Below are positions 8,025 through 16,250 of a stretch of 44,218 nt of DNA, one piece after another. This DNA is from Candidatus Epulonipiscium sp. (GTDB taxonomy: Bacteria; Bacillota; Clostridia; Lachnospirales; Cellulosilyticaceae). Below the pieces are notes generated by a model. That model saw nothing but the letters and a program-made list of their open reading frames with translations. It ran no database searches and had not been told where the DNA came from. The stretch lies in NCBI GenBank assembly GCA_012518255.1, contig JAAYSX010000042.1:1-44218 (forward strand), written 5' to 3'. Each line of letters begins with the position of its first letter. The first letter of the stretch is position 1. The position numbers were made by a program, and so were the translations under genes.

Positions 8025-8543
8025 TTATTCCTCCTTATACAAGTAGCCTTTTTCATCTAGAGATCTTTCAATTTCATCTAGAATTTCTTCGCTGCTAGCT
8101 TCTATTGTATGCATATGAATCCCATGGGTTAAATTCATTAAAGGTTGGATGTCAACTTTAGAAATATCTTCTACAAACCGCTCAACATCGTGCCTTGTTT
8201 TGAGCATCATATTACCGGCCATCTCACCGTACACAGAATGATCAATAAGGACATTCCTAACAAGACCACCAAAATCTACAATAGTATTTAACTCATCACT
8301 TATTTGATCAAAATTGTGCTTAACTAAAATTACACGTTGTTTTATATTATCTATTTTTTTATAAAGAACATATCCCCTTGCAGTGGCAATTATGTCTAAA
8401 CCCTGAGCCCTAAGAAGTGCAACATCCTGGACTATTACCTGCCTACTAACATTTAAAGATTTACCTAAACTACCACCACTTAAAGGCTTAGATGCACTGC
8501 TTAACATTTTTATAATTTCTTCTCTTCTTTCATCACCGTCCAT
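8025..8543 (-). CDS. niaR: Niacin-responsive transcriptional repressor NiaR (YrxA family, 3H domain)
   Basis: This 172-residue protein has an N-terminal winged helix (residues about 8-60: 'REEIIKMLSSASKPLSGGSL', 'NVSRQVIVQDVALLRAQG', 'GYVLYK') and a C-terminal 3H domain. The three histidines that name that domain are visible in 'VKHNFD', 'DHSVYGEM' and 'THGIHMHTI'. NiaR binds niacin and represses NAD-precursor uptake and synthesis genes in Firmicutes. The length is normal and GGAGGG lies close before the ATG. No nad or niaP-type gene is visible nearby; the only partner is the PTS-IIC-like gene 60 bases downstream. A palindrome over its predicted promoter (8558-8577) suggests autoregulation. 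Confidence 0.9.
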   Translation of the reverse strand: MDGDERREEIIKMLSSASKPLSGGSLGKSLNVSRQVIVQDVALLRAQGLDIIATARGYVLYKKIDNIKQRVILVKHNFDQISDELNTIVDFGGLVRNVLIDHSVYGEMAGNMMLKTRHDVERFVEDISKVDIQPLMNLTHGIHMHTIEASSEEILDEIERSLDEKGYLYKEE

Positions 8544-8557
8544 ACTACCCTCCTTAT

Positions 8558-8600
8558 TATATAAACTAGCTTATATATGATGTTTTAAATACTTTTACAA
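8558..8600 (-). promoter_or_regulatory. Predicted niaR promoter with overlapping 20-bp palindrome
   Basis: On the minus strand TTGTAA (8595-8600) is followed after 17 bases by TATATA (8572-8577). A palindrome TATATAARCTAGYTTATATA, with one symmetric mismatch pair, occupies 8558-8577 and so covers the -10 box and likely start site. This is the position expected for a repressor operator. The -35 box lies inside the structured hairpin that ends the pgi transcript. That NiaR is the binder is inference; I did not match it to a published NiaR motif. Confidence 0.45.
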
Positions 8601-8629
8601 GCGAAGCTTGTGCTTGTATTTAAAACACC
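8579..8629 (-). repeat. Capped hairpin, copy A of a dispersed family (3' end of pgi)
   Basis: An outer stem of about 13 bp (8579-8592 with 8616-8629) encloses a second small hairpin ACAAGC-TTC-GCTTGT. The 'AC AAGC ... AAAA GT' frame around the inner hairpin is shared with copies at 25908-25967, 35262-35330 and 35347-35417. It begins 15 bases after the pgi stop codon and may act as a terminator, although it lacks a long U tract. Confidence 0.7.
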
Positions 8630-8643
8630 ATATACTAAGCCCA

Positions 8644-9987
8644 TTACCCAATACGCCCTAACAACTCCTTCTTAAGCTCTTCATATCCATCTTTACCAAG
8701 AAGGGCAAACATATTCTTCTTGTATTCTTCTACCCCCGGCTGGTCAAATGGGTTAATACCTAACATATATCCACTAATAGCACATGATTTTTCAAAGAAA
8801 TATATAAGTTTTCCAAAGTTATATGCATCTAACTGGGGAATATTAATTATAATATTAGGCACTCCTCCATCTACATGGGCAAGAAGTGTACCTTCAAATG
8901 CCTTTTTATTTACAAAGTCCATAGTTTTTCCTGATAAATAATTAAGGCCATCTAAATCTTTTTCTTCTTCCTCAAGCACATAATCAAGGGTAGGTTTTTC
9001 TACATTGAGTACTGTCTCAAAAAGGTTCCTACGTCCATCTTGTATGTATTGGCCCATTGAGTGTAGGTCTGTAGAGAAGTTAACTGATGCTGGGAATATT
9101 CCACTTTGGTCTTTCCCTTCACTTTCACCAAATAATTGCTTCCACCACTCTGAGAAATACTGGAGCTGTGGCTCGTAGTTAACCATAACTTCCGTTTCCT
9201 TACCCTTGTTTTTAAGGATATTTCTTATGATAGCATATTGATAGGATGGATTTTCATCTACATTAACATTACCATATTCCTCCCTGCCATCTGCAGCCCC
9301 CTGCATCATTGCATCAATATCTATACCTGCAACTGCCATAGGAAGTAACCCTACTGCTGTAAGTACTGAAAAACGTCCACCTATATCATCTGCAATTACA
9401 AATCTTTTGTAGCCTTCTTCTTTAGCTAGGGTTAAAAGTGCCCCTTTAGAACTATCTGTAGTAGCAAAGATACGGTCCTTTGCCTCTTCCTTACCATATT
9501 TCTCTTCTAATAATTTCTTAAATACTCTAAAAGCTATTGCAGGTTCTGTGGTTGTCCCTGACTTCGATATAACATTTACACTAACGTCTTTCCCCTGGCA
9601 AACATCAATTAAATGGTTTAAGTATGTTCCTGATATATTATTACCTACAAAATAAATTTCCGGTGTTTTCCTCTCATCCTTGCTAAGGGAGTTATAAAAT
9701 GTATGAGTTAGGGCATCAAGAGCAGCCTTTGCCCCTAGATATGAACCACCTATCCCAATAACAATAAATACATCCGTATCCTCTTGTATTTTCTTAGCTG
9801 ACCTTTTTATTTCCTCGAATTCATTCTTATCATAATTAACTGGTAGGTCAACCCAACCCAAGAAGTCATTTCCAGCCCCTGTTTTATCATGTATAAGTTT
9901 GTGGGCACCTTCGGCCTGCCACTTTAAAAAATCTATTTCATAATCCTTAACTCCTGCCTTTGAATAGTCTAACCTAATTTGATCCAT
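8644..9987 (-). CDS. pgi: Glucose-6-phosphate isomerase
   Basis: Pgi interconverts glucose-6-phosphate and fructose-6-phosphate in glycolysis. The 447-residue length is that of the shorter bacterial form. Landmarks include '[19 protein letters not shown]', the phosphate-binding '[16 protein letters not shown]', '[19 protein letters not shown]' and '[10 protein letters not shown]'. AGGAGG lies 7 bases before the ATG. It is a single gene with its own upstream gap and a structured hairpin just past the stop codon. It could supply hexose phosphates to the glycogen route represented by glgA, although the two are not in one operon. Confidence 0.97.
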   Translation of the reverse strand: MDQIRLDYSKAGVKDYEIDFLKWQAEGAHKLIHDKTGAGNDFLGWVDLPVNYDKNEFEEIKRSAKKIQEDTDVFIVIGIGGSYLGAKAALDALTHTFYNSLSKDERKTPEIYFVGNNISGTYLNHLIDVCQGKDVSVNVISKSGTTTEPAIAFRVFKKLLEEKYGKEEAKDRIFATTDSSKGALLTLAKEEGYKRFVIADDIGGRFSVLTAVGLLPMAVAGIDIDAMMQGAADGREEYGNVNVDENPSYQYAIIRNILKNKGKETEVMVNYEPQLQYFSEWWKQLFGESEGKDQSGIFPASVNFSTDLHSMGQYIQDGRRNLFETVLNVEKPTLDYVLEEEEKDLDGLNYLSGKTMDFVNKKAFEGTLLAHVDGGVPNIIINIPQLDAYNFGKLIYFFEKSCAISGYMLGINPFDQPGVEEYKKNMFALLGKDGYEELKKELLGRIG

Positions 9988-10070
9988 TTACATTCCTCCT
10001 ATTAAAATTTATTTACCTTACCCATTATATACCACAATCTTGCCTTTTCCAAATTATAATATATATTGTT

Positions 10071-10739
10071 TTAACGGTAAGAAATTTGCCCTAGTGACTC
10101 TACATGATCATATACAATTTCTTCTCCTTCGTATACGAACTTCACTCCATCAATCCATTCACCCTCATATTCCCTTTGTAGGAAGGTTTCACCTAAGGAT
10201 ACTGTAGTAATAGTTCCTCCTGCAGACCCCTGGAAATATGTTGCTATCCAGCTATAGTCTTTATCATTGGGCGCTTCTTTTAGATTTATAGTAGCAACCT
10301 TTTTACCATCTTCCTCTTCTATTTTATCAACCTCTATACCAAGCCCTTCAAATTGCATCTTGGATAATTCTTGCCCAAGAGCATTTAGTTTTTCTTCTAT
10401 TGGCATTGAGTCATCTATACTTATTTCACCTATTATCTCTTCTTCATAGCTATCTATATCAGCTCCATATATATTAAATGCTGATGTTGTTTCTTCTATT
10501 TCTTCATCAGGGTCCTCTTTTTCTTCCACTATCTTTTCTATTTCATCGTCTAATTCCTGGGTTTTTTCTTGAAGCTGCCTTACTTCTTCTTTTAGCTCCT
10601 TATTTTCTTTATCAATCCTATCTATTACCTCACTCAAATTCGCATTCTCAGCCTTTATAGGATTGGAGCACCCTCCTATCATTGTGCTTGTTAGCATTAT
10701 CATTATTAAAAATAATATTCCATATATCTTTTTTCTCAT
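10071..10739 (-). CDS. GerMN-domain lipoprotein
   Basis: This 222-residue protein has a lipoprotein signal peptide: basic MRKKIYG, a hydrophobic core, then lipobox I-G-G-C with Cys24 as the likely lipidated residue. A coiled coil of about 45 residues rich in E, K, L and Q follows (about 35-80). The C-terminal half resembles a GerMN domain, with 'KVATINLKEAP', 'GSAGGTITTVSLGETFLQ', 'EYEGEWIDGVKFVYEG' and Tyr/Val-rich strands. GerM is a spore-germination and cortex lipoprotein in Bacillus, but GerMN domains also occur in vegetative lipoproteins such as LpqB. A role in spore-envelope assembly is plausible but unproven. It appears monocistronic. Confidence 0.8.
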   Translation of the reverse strand: MRKKIYGILFLIMIMLTSTMIGGCSNPIKAENANLSEVIDRIDKENKELKEEVRQLQEKTQELDDEIEKIVEEKEDPDEEIEETTSAFNIYGADIDSYEEEIIGEISIDDSMPIEEKLNALGQELSKMQFEGLGIEVDKIEEEDGKKVATINLKEAPNDKDYSWIATYFQGSAGGTITTVSLGETFLQREYEGEWIDGVKFVYEGEEIVYDHVESLGQISYR

Positions 10740-10819
10740 AATATCCTCCTCTTATTCTATACATCTTATTAACATATATAGTTTAACATTTTTCTGGGAT
10801 AATTTCTATCATATAAAAT

Positions 10820-10865
10820 ACCCTTGCCTATGATAGAAATATCATTTGCAAGGGTGTTTTTTCTT
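10820..10865 (-). terminator. Intrinsic terminator of the 2-oxoacid oxidoreductase operon
   Basis: ACCCTTGC (10820-10827) pairs with GCAAGGGT (10848-10855), and the loop contains further pairing ATGATA/TATCAT. On the minus strand the hairpin is followed by ATTTTAT. The stop codon of the alpha-beta gene lies 11 bases ahead. The plus-strand side also ends in TTTTTT, so it could stop transcription from both sides. Confidence 0.85.
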
Positions 10866-10866
10866 A

Positions 10867-13110
10867 TTATAATAAAGGATGCTCATCCATAGCCTTAAGT
10901 CTTTCCCATCTACGGTCAACTTCTTCCTGGGTTGAGTCCATAATATATTTATATTCTTCTTTCATTAGGTGTCTTGTCCTACCCATTAACTTATAAAACT
11001 CTAGCACATCCACCTTCTTCTTGTTCTTTTCTGGATTATAGGTTATCTTTGTAATTCCATTTTCAATTTCATACAAAGGATGGAAGCATGAATTTACACT
11101 GTATTCTATTACGTTTCTTTCATAACGTGGGTCATCACCCCAGTTAAGAGGACAGGCAGATATTGCCTTCATAAATACTAATCCATACTTATTAGCATAC
11201 TGCTGGGCCTTAGCAGCCTTCTTTATAAAGTCTGCTGGATGGGATTCAGCTACTGTTGCTATATAAGGTATGTTAGTAGCAGCAAATATCTGAGGCGAAT
11301 CCTTGGTAAAGGTTTCCTTACCATCCTGCGCCTTTCCAAGGTGGGATGTTGAGGTCCTAGCCCCCTTAGGTGTTTGATATGATAGCTGATAACCTGTGTT
11401 CATGTATCCTCCATTATCATATTCAAATATAATCATCTTATGATTACGAAGGGCTGCACCTATAGCTGGTCCCATACCAATATCAAGCCCACCATCACCC
11501 GTTACCATAACAAAGGTAATTTCTTCGTCTTTAGGGATTTCTCCTCGCCTTTGCTTCTCATGATAAGCTTCTACAATACCTGAAAGTGTAGCAGCCCCAT
11601 TTTGGAATAGGTTGTGTACATAAGTGGTTCTAAATGCAGTCTTAGGGTAGCCTGTTGTGGTTACCATCCCGCAACCTGTATGGAAAAGAAGGACCACATG
11701 GCCAACTAACCCCTTAAGAAGTAGGTTAAGATTTACTGGTATACCACACCCTGGGCAGGCCCCATGACCACCTACAATCCGCTTTGGCATGGCAGTACTA
11801 TCCTTAACTAAGCCACCTTTAACACTCATTGTATTACTTTCCTTATCCTCAGTGACCTTTGTAAAGTCTGGTGATAATTCTTCCTCTGTAAGTGGATCAA
11901 AGTATCTAATAGGCTGGTAACCCTCTTTTCCTTTATACTGGCCATAATAATCGAACTTTTTTACTTCCTTACCATTGGCTAAGTCAAGACCTAGCTTAAA
12001 CATCTCTTCCGCATCTTCCACATAGAAGTCCTTACCTGATAAGCCATATACCCGGGATATTACATCAACATCTGACTTATAGTCTTGCAGGGTTGCCTTT
12101 ATCTCAAGGGACATATTACCTCCACCCGCACCATAACTATCCTGTCTATCAAGTATTACCAGTGACTTAAGGTCTTTACAGGTATTGTAGATATGCTCAC
12201 TAGGCCATGGCCTAATAACATTAGTTGTAAATACTCCAACTTTCTTTCCTTCTGCCCTAAGCTTATCTACTGCTACTTTAACAGATCCAAAGGCAGATCC
12301 AAGTACGAATATCCCCACCTCCGCATCATCCATCTGATACTTTTCTAGTATATTGTAGCTACGTCCTGTAAGCTGTTCATATTCTGTAAATACTTCTTCT
12401 ATGGCCTCCCTAGCCTCTTCCATAGCAAGGTGGAGCTGGTATTTATTATTAATAATATCTGGCTCATTCATATATGACCCAAAAGTTGCTGGCTTGGATG
12501 TATCTAAGGCTGTATATTCTGGTTGGTAGCTACCAACAAAATGTTGAACATCTTCATCCTTGGCCATTACCTTGGTCCTGCGCTTTTGGTGGCTAGTAAA
12601 GAAGCCATCAAATCCTACAATAAGTGGAAGCCTTACCCTCTCCGCCACCTTAAGTCCAATGATATTCATATCATATACTGCCTGGGCAGTTTCAGCATAC
12701 AAGGTCACCCACCCTGTGTTAAGTGTATACATAATATCACTTTGGTCACCTTTAATGGATAAGGGGCCTGATACAATACGACAAGCAATATTCATAACCA
12801 TAGGCATCCTTGTTCCTGATTGAACTGGAAATTGCTCTAGGGCATATAAAAGCCCATTAGCTGAGGATGCATTAAATACCCGGCCTCCGCCCACACAGGC
12901 TCCATAGCAAATCCCTGCTGCCCCATGCTCCCCATCTGCTGGAATCATCTTAACATCATGTAAACCTTCTGCCTTTAAAAGATCCAAATGCTCAGCAATT
13001 TCTGTAGATGGTGTAATTGGAAAATAACCCATTACATGATAGTTAATCTGCTTTGCTGCATAAGCTGCTAGCTGGTTACCACCATCAAATATAATCTTTT
13101 GTTCTACCAT
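10867..13110 (-). CDS. 2-oxoacid:ferredoxin oxidoreductase, fused alpha and beta subunits
   Basis: This 747-residue fusion carries the catalytic part of a thiamine-diphosphate oxidoreductase that converts a 2-oxoacid and CoA to acyl-CoA, CO2 and reduced ferredoxin. Residues 1 to about 430 are alpha-like: pyrimidine-binding 'GYFPITPSTEIAEHL' and 'GADGEHGAA'-type segments, then 'GSAFGSVKVAVDKLR'. Residues about 445-747 are beta-like, with cluster cysteines in 'HGACPGCG', 'HTGCGM' and 'SACPLNWG', and the ThDP/Mg site 'GDGGLDIGMG' to 'NGGYMNTG'. Pyruvate is possible, but 2-oxoisovalerate or another acid cannot be excluded. The start ATG overlaps the stop codon of the gamma-delta gene (TAATG), so translation is coupled and subunits probably stay in proportion. 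Confidence 0.88.
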   Translation of the reverse strand: MVEQKIIFDGGNQLAAYAAKQINYHVMGYFPITPSTEIAEHLDLLKAEGLHDVKMIPADGEHGAAGICYGACVGGGRVFNASSANGLLYALEQFPVQSGTRMPMVMNIACRIVSGPLSIKGDQSDIMYTLNTGWVTLYAETAQAVYDMNIIGLKVAERVRLPLIVGFDGFFTSHQKRRTKVMAKDEDVQHFVGSYQPEYTALDTSKPATFGSYMNEPDIINNKYQLHLAMEEAREAIEEVFTEYEQLTGRSYNILEKYQMDDAEVGIFVLGSAFGSVKVAVDKLRAEGKKVGVFTTNVIRPWPSEHIYNTCKDLKSLVILDRQDSYGAGGGNMSLEIKATLQDYKSDVDVISRVYGLSGKDFYVEDAEEMFKLGLDLANGKEVKKFDYYGQYKGKEGYQPIRYFDPLTEEELSPDFTKVTEDKESNTMSVKGGLVKDSTAMPKRIVGGHGACPGCGIPVNLNLLLKGLVGHVVLLFHTGCGMVTTTGYPKTAFRTTYVHNLFQNGAATLSGIVEAYHEKQRRGEIPKDEEITFVMVTGDGGLDIGMGPAIGAALRNHKMIIFEYDNGGYMNTGYQLSYQTPKGARTSTSHLGKAQDGKETFTKDSPQIFAATNIPYIATVAESHPADFIKKAAKAQQYANKYGLVFMKAISACPLNWGDDPRYERNVIEYSVNSCFHPLYEIENGITKITYNPEKNKKKVDVLEFYKLMGRTRHLMKEEYKYIMDSTQEEVDRRWERLKAMDEHPLL

Positions 13111-14210
13111 TAGTCTTCTCCCCTTTCCACAGTTTCTGTTTCATTTTCATAGGATTGGGTATCTACAATAGAACTTGACCCAACTTCTTCAAATTCCATC
13201 TCATCTACAATTAACTCTTGGTTACGAACATGAATATTCCATAGATCATAGTCTCTTTCCTTAACTGCAACAAGGGCCTGAGTTGGACAAACTTCAACAC
13301 ATCTTAGGCATCCCTTACAGTGATGATAGTCAGGTCCTAAGTTAACCATTGCAGGTTTATTACGATATTCTCCTGGAACAAATTGATATACCATATCAGG
13401 ACATGCTGTATCACACAAACCACAGTTAATACACTTTTCCTTAATAAATTCTGGTACATAACCTTCCCTGATTGCTAACATATCATTGGATATCATACTA
13501 CCTACATGGGGATTTAAACCGCCAATTGGGGCATTATCCCATCCCCAATCATATTTAACCTCTTTTGCCTCTACGTATTCATACTTACCATCTAAATCAT
13601 ATTCCTTACACACAACCTCTTCATACCCCCGCCTAACCCCTTTTAGATTTCCCTCTAGGGCTGCTGGGTACTTCTTACCAATAGCATTATCTACCGACTC
13701 CTCTATTGCCTCTAATGGTATAAAGCCTGATGCCTTAGCCAAAGCTCCAAGCATAACCATATTAACCCTTGTCTTTTCTTCCATAGCTATTTTAAGCGCA
13801 TCTATACTGTAGACCTTACCTGCACATAATTTCAAGATGTCCCTTATACTATCTGGATCCTTATCTGTATTTACTACAATGGCTGTTTCCTCTGTTACAC
13901 CTGCTGTTACTGCTACCTTTCCTGCTAATGCCTCATGAAATAAGCCTAGTAGGTGAGGCCTTGTTATTGGGGTAGAAATCCTGATTTCCTGATCTGGATT
14001 ACACCAACGAATAAAGGATTTTACCGGAGTACCTTTTTTCTCGGATCCATAACTTGCAAAACTAGAGCTATTTAGCCCTAATTGAAGTGTTCCAACTTCC
14101 CCAAGAATTTTACCACATAGATTAGCACCTAGCCCTCCTATACTTTCAAGCCTAATTTCATAAAAGCCAAGTTCATTTGTTATAGGTAGTGATATTTCTG
14201 GAGCTACCAT
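13110..14210 (-). CDS. 2-oxoacid:ferredoxin oxidoreductase, fused gamma and delta (ferredoxin) subunits
   Basis: This 366-residue protein joins a gamma domain (residues about 15-190; 'IRLESIGGLGANLCGKILGE' opens the Rossmann-like fold) with a delta-type ferredoxin domain (about 255-320). The latter carries two 4Fe-4S motifs, C-x2-C-x2-C-x3-C in 'CINCGLCDTACPD' and in 'CKGCLRCVEVCPT'. It carries electrons from the ThDP site of the partner to soluble ferredoxin. Fusion of gamma with delta, and alpha with beta, cuts the usual four-gene enzyme to two. AGGAGG lies 7 bases before the ATG. It is the promoter-proximal gene of the pair. Confidence 0.88.
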   Translation of the reverse strand: MVAPEISLPITNELGFYEIRLESIGGLGANLCGKILGEVGTLQLGLNSSSFASYGSEKKGTPVKSFIRWCNPDQEIRISTPITRPHLLGLFHEALAGKVAVTAGVTEETAIVVNTDKDPDSIRDILKLCAGKVYSIDALKIAMEEKTRVNMVMLGALAKASGFIPLEAIEESVDNAIGKKYPAALEGNLKGVRRGYEEVVCKEYDLDGKYEYVEAKEVKYDWGWDNAPIGGLNPHVGSMISNDMLAIREGYVPEFIKEKCINCGLCDTACPDMVYQFVPGEYRNKPAMVNLGPDYHHCKGCLRCVEVCPTQALVAVKERDYDLWNIHVRNQELIVDEMEFEEVGSSSIVDTQSYENETETVERGED

Positions 14211-14280
14211 TTGTATCCCTCCTTGTATTTATTTACTATCATATATATCCTTTACCCTTTTAAATAAATTATGTATTATT

Positions 14281-14964
14281 TTAAATTTGTGATGCATCAA
14301 ACTGCTTTAATATTTGAATAATATCATCCTCTCCAAGGCCAGCATGTCTTACATTGCTACAATATTGATTTTTATAGTCATAAATTTCAGATTCTAATTC
14401 TTCAATTTTCTTTAATAGCAATGTTACCTCTTCCCTCTCCTTCTTGCTTATTTCAAATTGTGGGTACTCATTGTTAATATGGTTTTTTATTTTTAGGAAC
14501 AGCCTCTTCTTCCCCATTTCTATATCTAGGTACATTTCAAAAAAAGCTAATAGTATCCCTAGTCCTGCACTAATTATTATTAATATAGAGTTTACCTGCG
14601 ACTGCCCTAATCCTAAAGTAGTAGCTTCAAAAATCACCATGGATATGATACTAATCCATAATAAAACCTTCCCCCTACGGGAAAGGGTCTCTACACCTTG
14701 AGTTTTAAATTTTCCTATTTTATTACAGTAGAAACTTTCCTTTATTAAGGTATCAACATCTACTGCCGATTTATCATCATAGGATTTATATTTATCCATT
14801 AGTAAAGAAATGAATCTAATTTTATTTTCTGGTCTATAGGCTTTTGGATCTAAGTAAATATCAATGCTTGTAGAAATTTTCTTAAGGTTATTATGAAACA
14901 TAGTAAGACTTAAAAATGTAGATAAAAATACGATAATGTTAAGAGAAAAGAATATTAGTAACAT
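14281..14964 (-). CDS. Membrane protein of unknown function with C-terminal coiled coil
   Basis: I do not recognise this 227-residue protein. It has one N-terminal membrane helix (about 1-22), a soluble stretch of about 75 residues, two closely spaced membrane helices (about 100-145), and a charged helical tail with a likely coiled coil ('EEVTLLLKKIEELESEIYDY'). The ATG at 14964 is preferred over the adjacent TTG because AAGGGG lies 7 bases before it. That AAGGGG is part of a 14-bp hairpin arm (14971-15040), so both reading through from mtnN and ribosome access may be limited by the same structure. There is no enzyme motif. The gene is followed by a 70-bp gap and then the oxidoreductase operon. 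Confidence 0.6.
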   Translation of the reverse strand: MLLIFFSLNIIVFLSTFLSLTMFHNNLKKISTSIDIYLDPKAYRPENKIRFISLLMDKYKSYDDKSAVDVDTLIKESFYCNKIGKFKTQGVETLSRRGKVLLWISIISMVIFEATTLGLGQSQVNSILIIISAGLGILLAFFEMYLDIEMGKKRLFLKIKNHINNEYPQFEISKKEREEVTLLLKKIEELESEIYDYKNQYCSNVRHAGLGEDDIIQILKQFDASQI

Positions 14965-15040
14965 CAAAAAACCCCTTCCATCTATTTGGTATTTTACTTA
15001 TAATACCATTATAATCCATTTATTGGTAGATGCAAGGGGT
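14965..15040 (-). terminator. Terminator-like hairpin that contains the ribosome-binding site of the next gene
   Basis: ACCCCTTCCATCTA (14971-14984) pairs with TAGATGCAAGGGGT (15027-15040), 13 of 14 positions, with an inner stem GGTATT/AATACC. On the minus strand the last arm runs directly into TTTTTT, the form of an intrinsic terminator for mtnN. The same arm contains AAGGGG, the ribosome-binding site of the gene starting at 14964. It could therefore end mtnN transcription and also hide the site in any read-through RNA. Confidence 0.75.
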
Positions 15041-15069
15041 AAATTCATTTAATTATATTTATTTATATC

Positions 15070-15777
15070 TTAGCTTTCTGATATTATTTCTATCATAGTT
15101 TCTATTATCTTACTTGCATTCCTAGCAGCAAGATTAACAAAATTATCAAAATTCACTTCAGCGCTTTGATCAGCCTTATCCGACACTGCCCTTATAATCA
15201 CAAAAGGAACCTTATTTAAAAAACAAGTATGGGCTATAGCTGCGCCTTCCATTTCTGCGCAGTAGGCAGTGAAGTTGCTATATATCTCCTCCTTAACTTT
15301 GATACTAGATACAAACTGGTCGCCGCTGGCAATCCTTCCTATATATACCTTATGATCCCCCTTGATATCCTCTGCTGCCTGCTTGGCCATATCAACCAGC
15401 CATTTATCTGCCTCAAAAAATTGCTTATCCATACGGGGAATAAATCCTTTTTCATGCCCAAATGCTGTAACATCCATATCATGCTCCACAGTATCACTGG
15501 ATATAATAATATCTCCTATATCTAGTTCTGGATGTAAGGCACCTGCTACACCTGTATTTATAACATAAGACACATTGAAACAATTTATTAAGACCTGGCT
15601 ACATACTGCCGCATTTACCTTACCTATGCCACATCGTACAAGTACAATTTCCTGTCCATTTATATCACCTTCATAAAACTCCATACTTGCAATATTGCTA
15701 GTCTTTTTAAGGTTCATCTTTCTACGTATTGCAATTATTTCTTCTTCCATTGCTCCTATAATTCCTATTACTTTCAT
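15070..15777 (-). CDS. mtnN: 5'-methylthioadenosine/S-adenosylhomocysteine nucleosidase
   Basis: MtnN cleaves adenine from methylthioadenosine and S-adenosylhomocysteine, removing inhibitory by-products of SAM use. At 235 residues it has family length. Landmarks are the N-terminal 'GIIGAMEEEI' with catalytic Glu, 'VINTGVAGAL', 'AEMEGAAIAHTCF' and 'RAVSDKAD' with the catalytic Asp. AGGAGTGAG lies just before the ATG. It is separated from the DUF1874 gene by a terminator, so it is probably transcribed on its own. The window's other methyl-cycle gene, metF, is far away at 43223. Confidence 0.95.
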   Translation of the reverse strand: MKVIGIIGAMEEEIIAIRRKMNLKKTSNIASMEFYEGDINGQEIVLVRCGIGKVNAAVCSQVLINCFNVSYVINTGVAGALHPELDIGDIIISSDTVEHDMDVTAFGHEKGFIPRMDKQFFEADKWLVDMAKQAAEDIKGDHKVYIGRIASGDQFVSSIKVKEEIYSNFTAYCAEMEGAAIAHTCFLNKVPFVIIRAVSDKADQSAEVNFDNFVNLAARNASKIIETMIEIISES

Positions 15778-15812
15778 TTGCTCACTCCTTTATTTTCACT
15801 CTTTATGCAACT

Positions 15813-15845
15813 AAAAAGCCAAAGTGATTTTTCACCTGGCTTTTT
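15813..15845 (-). terminator. Intrinsic terminator after the DUF1874 gene
   Basis: AAAAAGCCAAAGTGA pairs with TCACCTGGCTTTTT around a short AT loop, and the minus-strand product ends CTTTTTAG. It starts 10 bases after the DUF1874 stop codon and separates that gene from mtnN. Confidence 0.85.
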
Positions 15846-15854
15846 GTAATAATA

Positions 15855-16175
15855 TTATTCTAATCTTTCCATAAGCTTAAAGGAGTAACCCACCTGTTCT
15901 ACCTCTTCTTTGGTAAGTATACTACCTTCCTTGGGCCTTCTATTTAACTTAAACACTACCGCCTTCTGGCCAACCATTTGAATAAAGTTAATACGGTTTG
16001 CTTGTATGTCCATCTCCATTAATTCAGACATAATTTCAGCTGTTGATTCATGTCCTACTGCAGATACATAACCATTTTTATGCAAAAGAAGTTTAGCCTC
16101 ATTAAGGCTTATATCGGATATTCTATACAAACCATTAGTTGTAGCCACGGTTCCATTAAATATGCCTACTCTCAT
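15855..16175 (-). CDS. DUF1874 protein, Crn2/AcrIII-1-like ring nuclease family
   Basis: This 106-residue protein belongs to DUF1874 (STIV B116-like). Characterised members, viral AcrIII-1 and CRISPR-linked Crn2, degrade cyclic tetra-adenylate and so switch off type III CRISPR signalling. The family signature 'SAVGHESTAEIMSEL' contains the conserved histidine (H42), and 'RRPKEGSILTKEE' has R80 and E83, spaced like R85 and E88 in the SIRV1 protein. The active site therefore looks complete. No CRISPR array, cas gene or phage gene is in the window. The gene sits 75 bases after accA, with GGGGG ahead of the ATG and a terminator after its stop codon. It may be read through from the fatty-acid operon or have its own promoter. 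The family call is strong; activity is inference. Confidence 0.85.
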   Translation of the reverse strand: MRVGIFNGTVATTNGLYRISDISLNEAKLLLHKNGYVSAVGHESTAEIMSELMEMDIQANRINFIQMVGQKAVVFKLNRRPKEGSILTKEEVEQVGYSFKLMERLE

Positions 16176-16250
16176 CTATATACCCCCTTTTTCATTAAGT
16201 ATATCTGTCTATATATATAATAACACAAAACAAGGGGCTTCTGACCTTAT

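Noticed and set aside
7334-8098. A 254-codon plus-strand open frame
   Set aside because: It is antisense to the IIC-like gene and the end of niaR, and is rich in P, A, I and S as expected for a shadow of a membrane protein; no ribosome-binding site or family motif.
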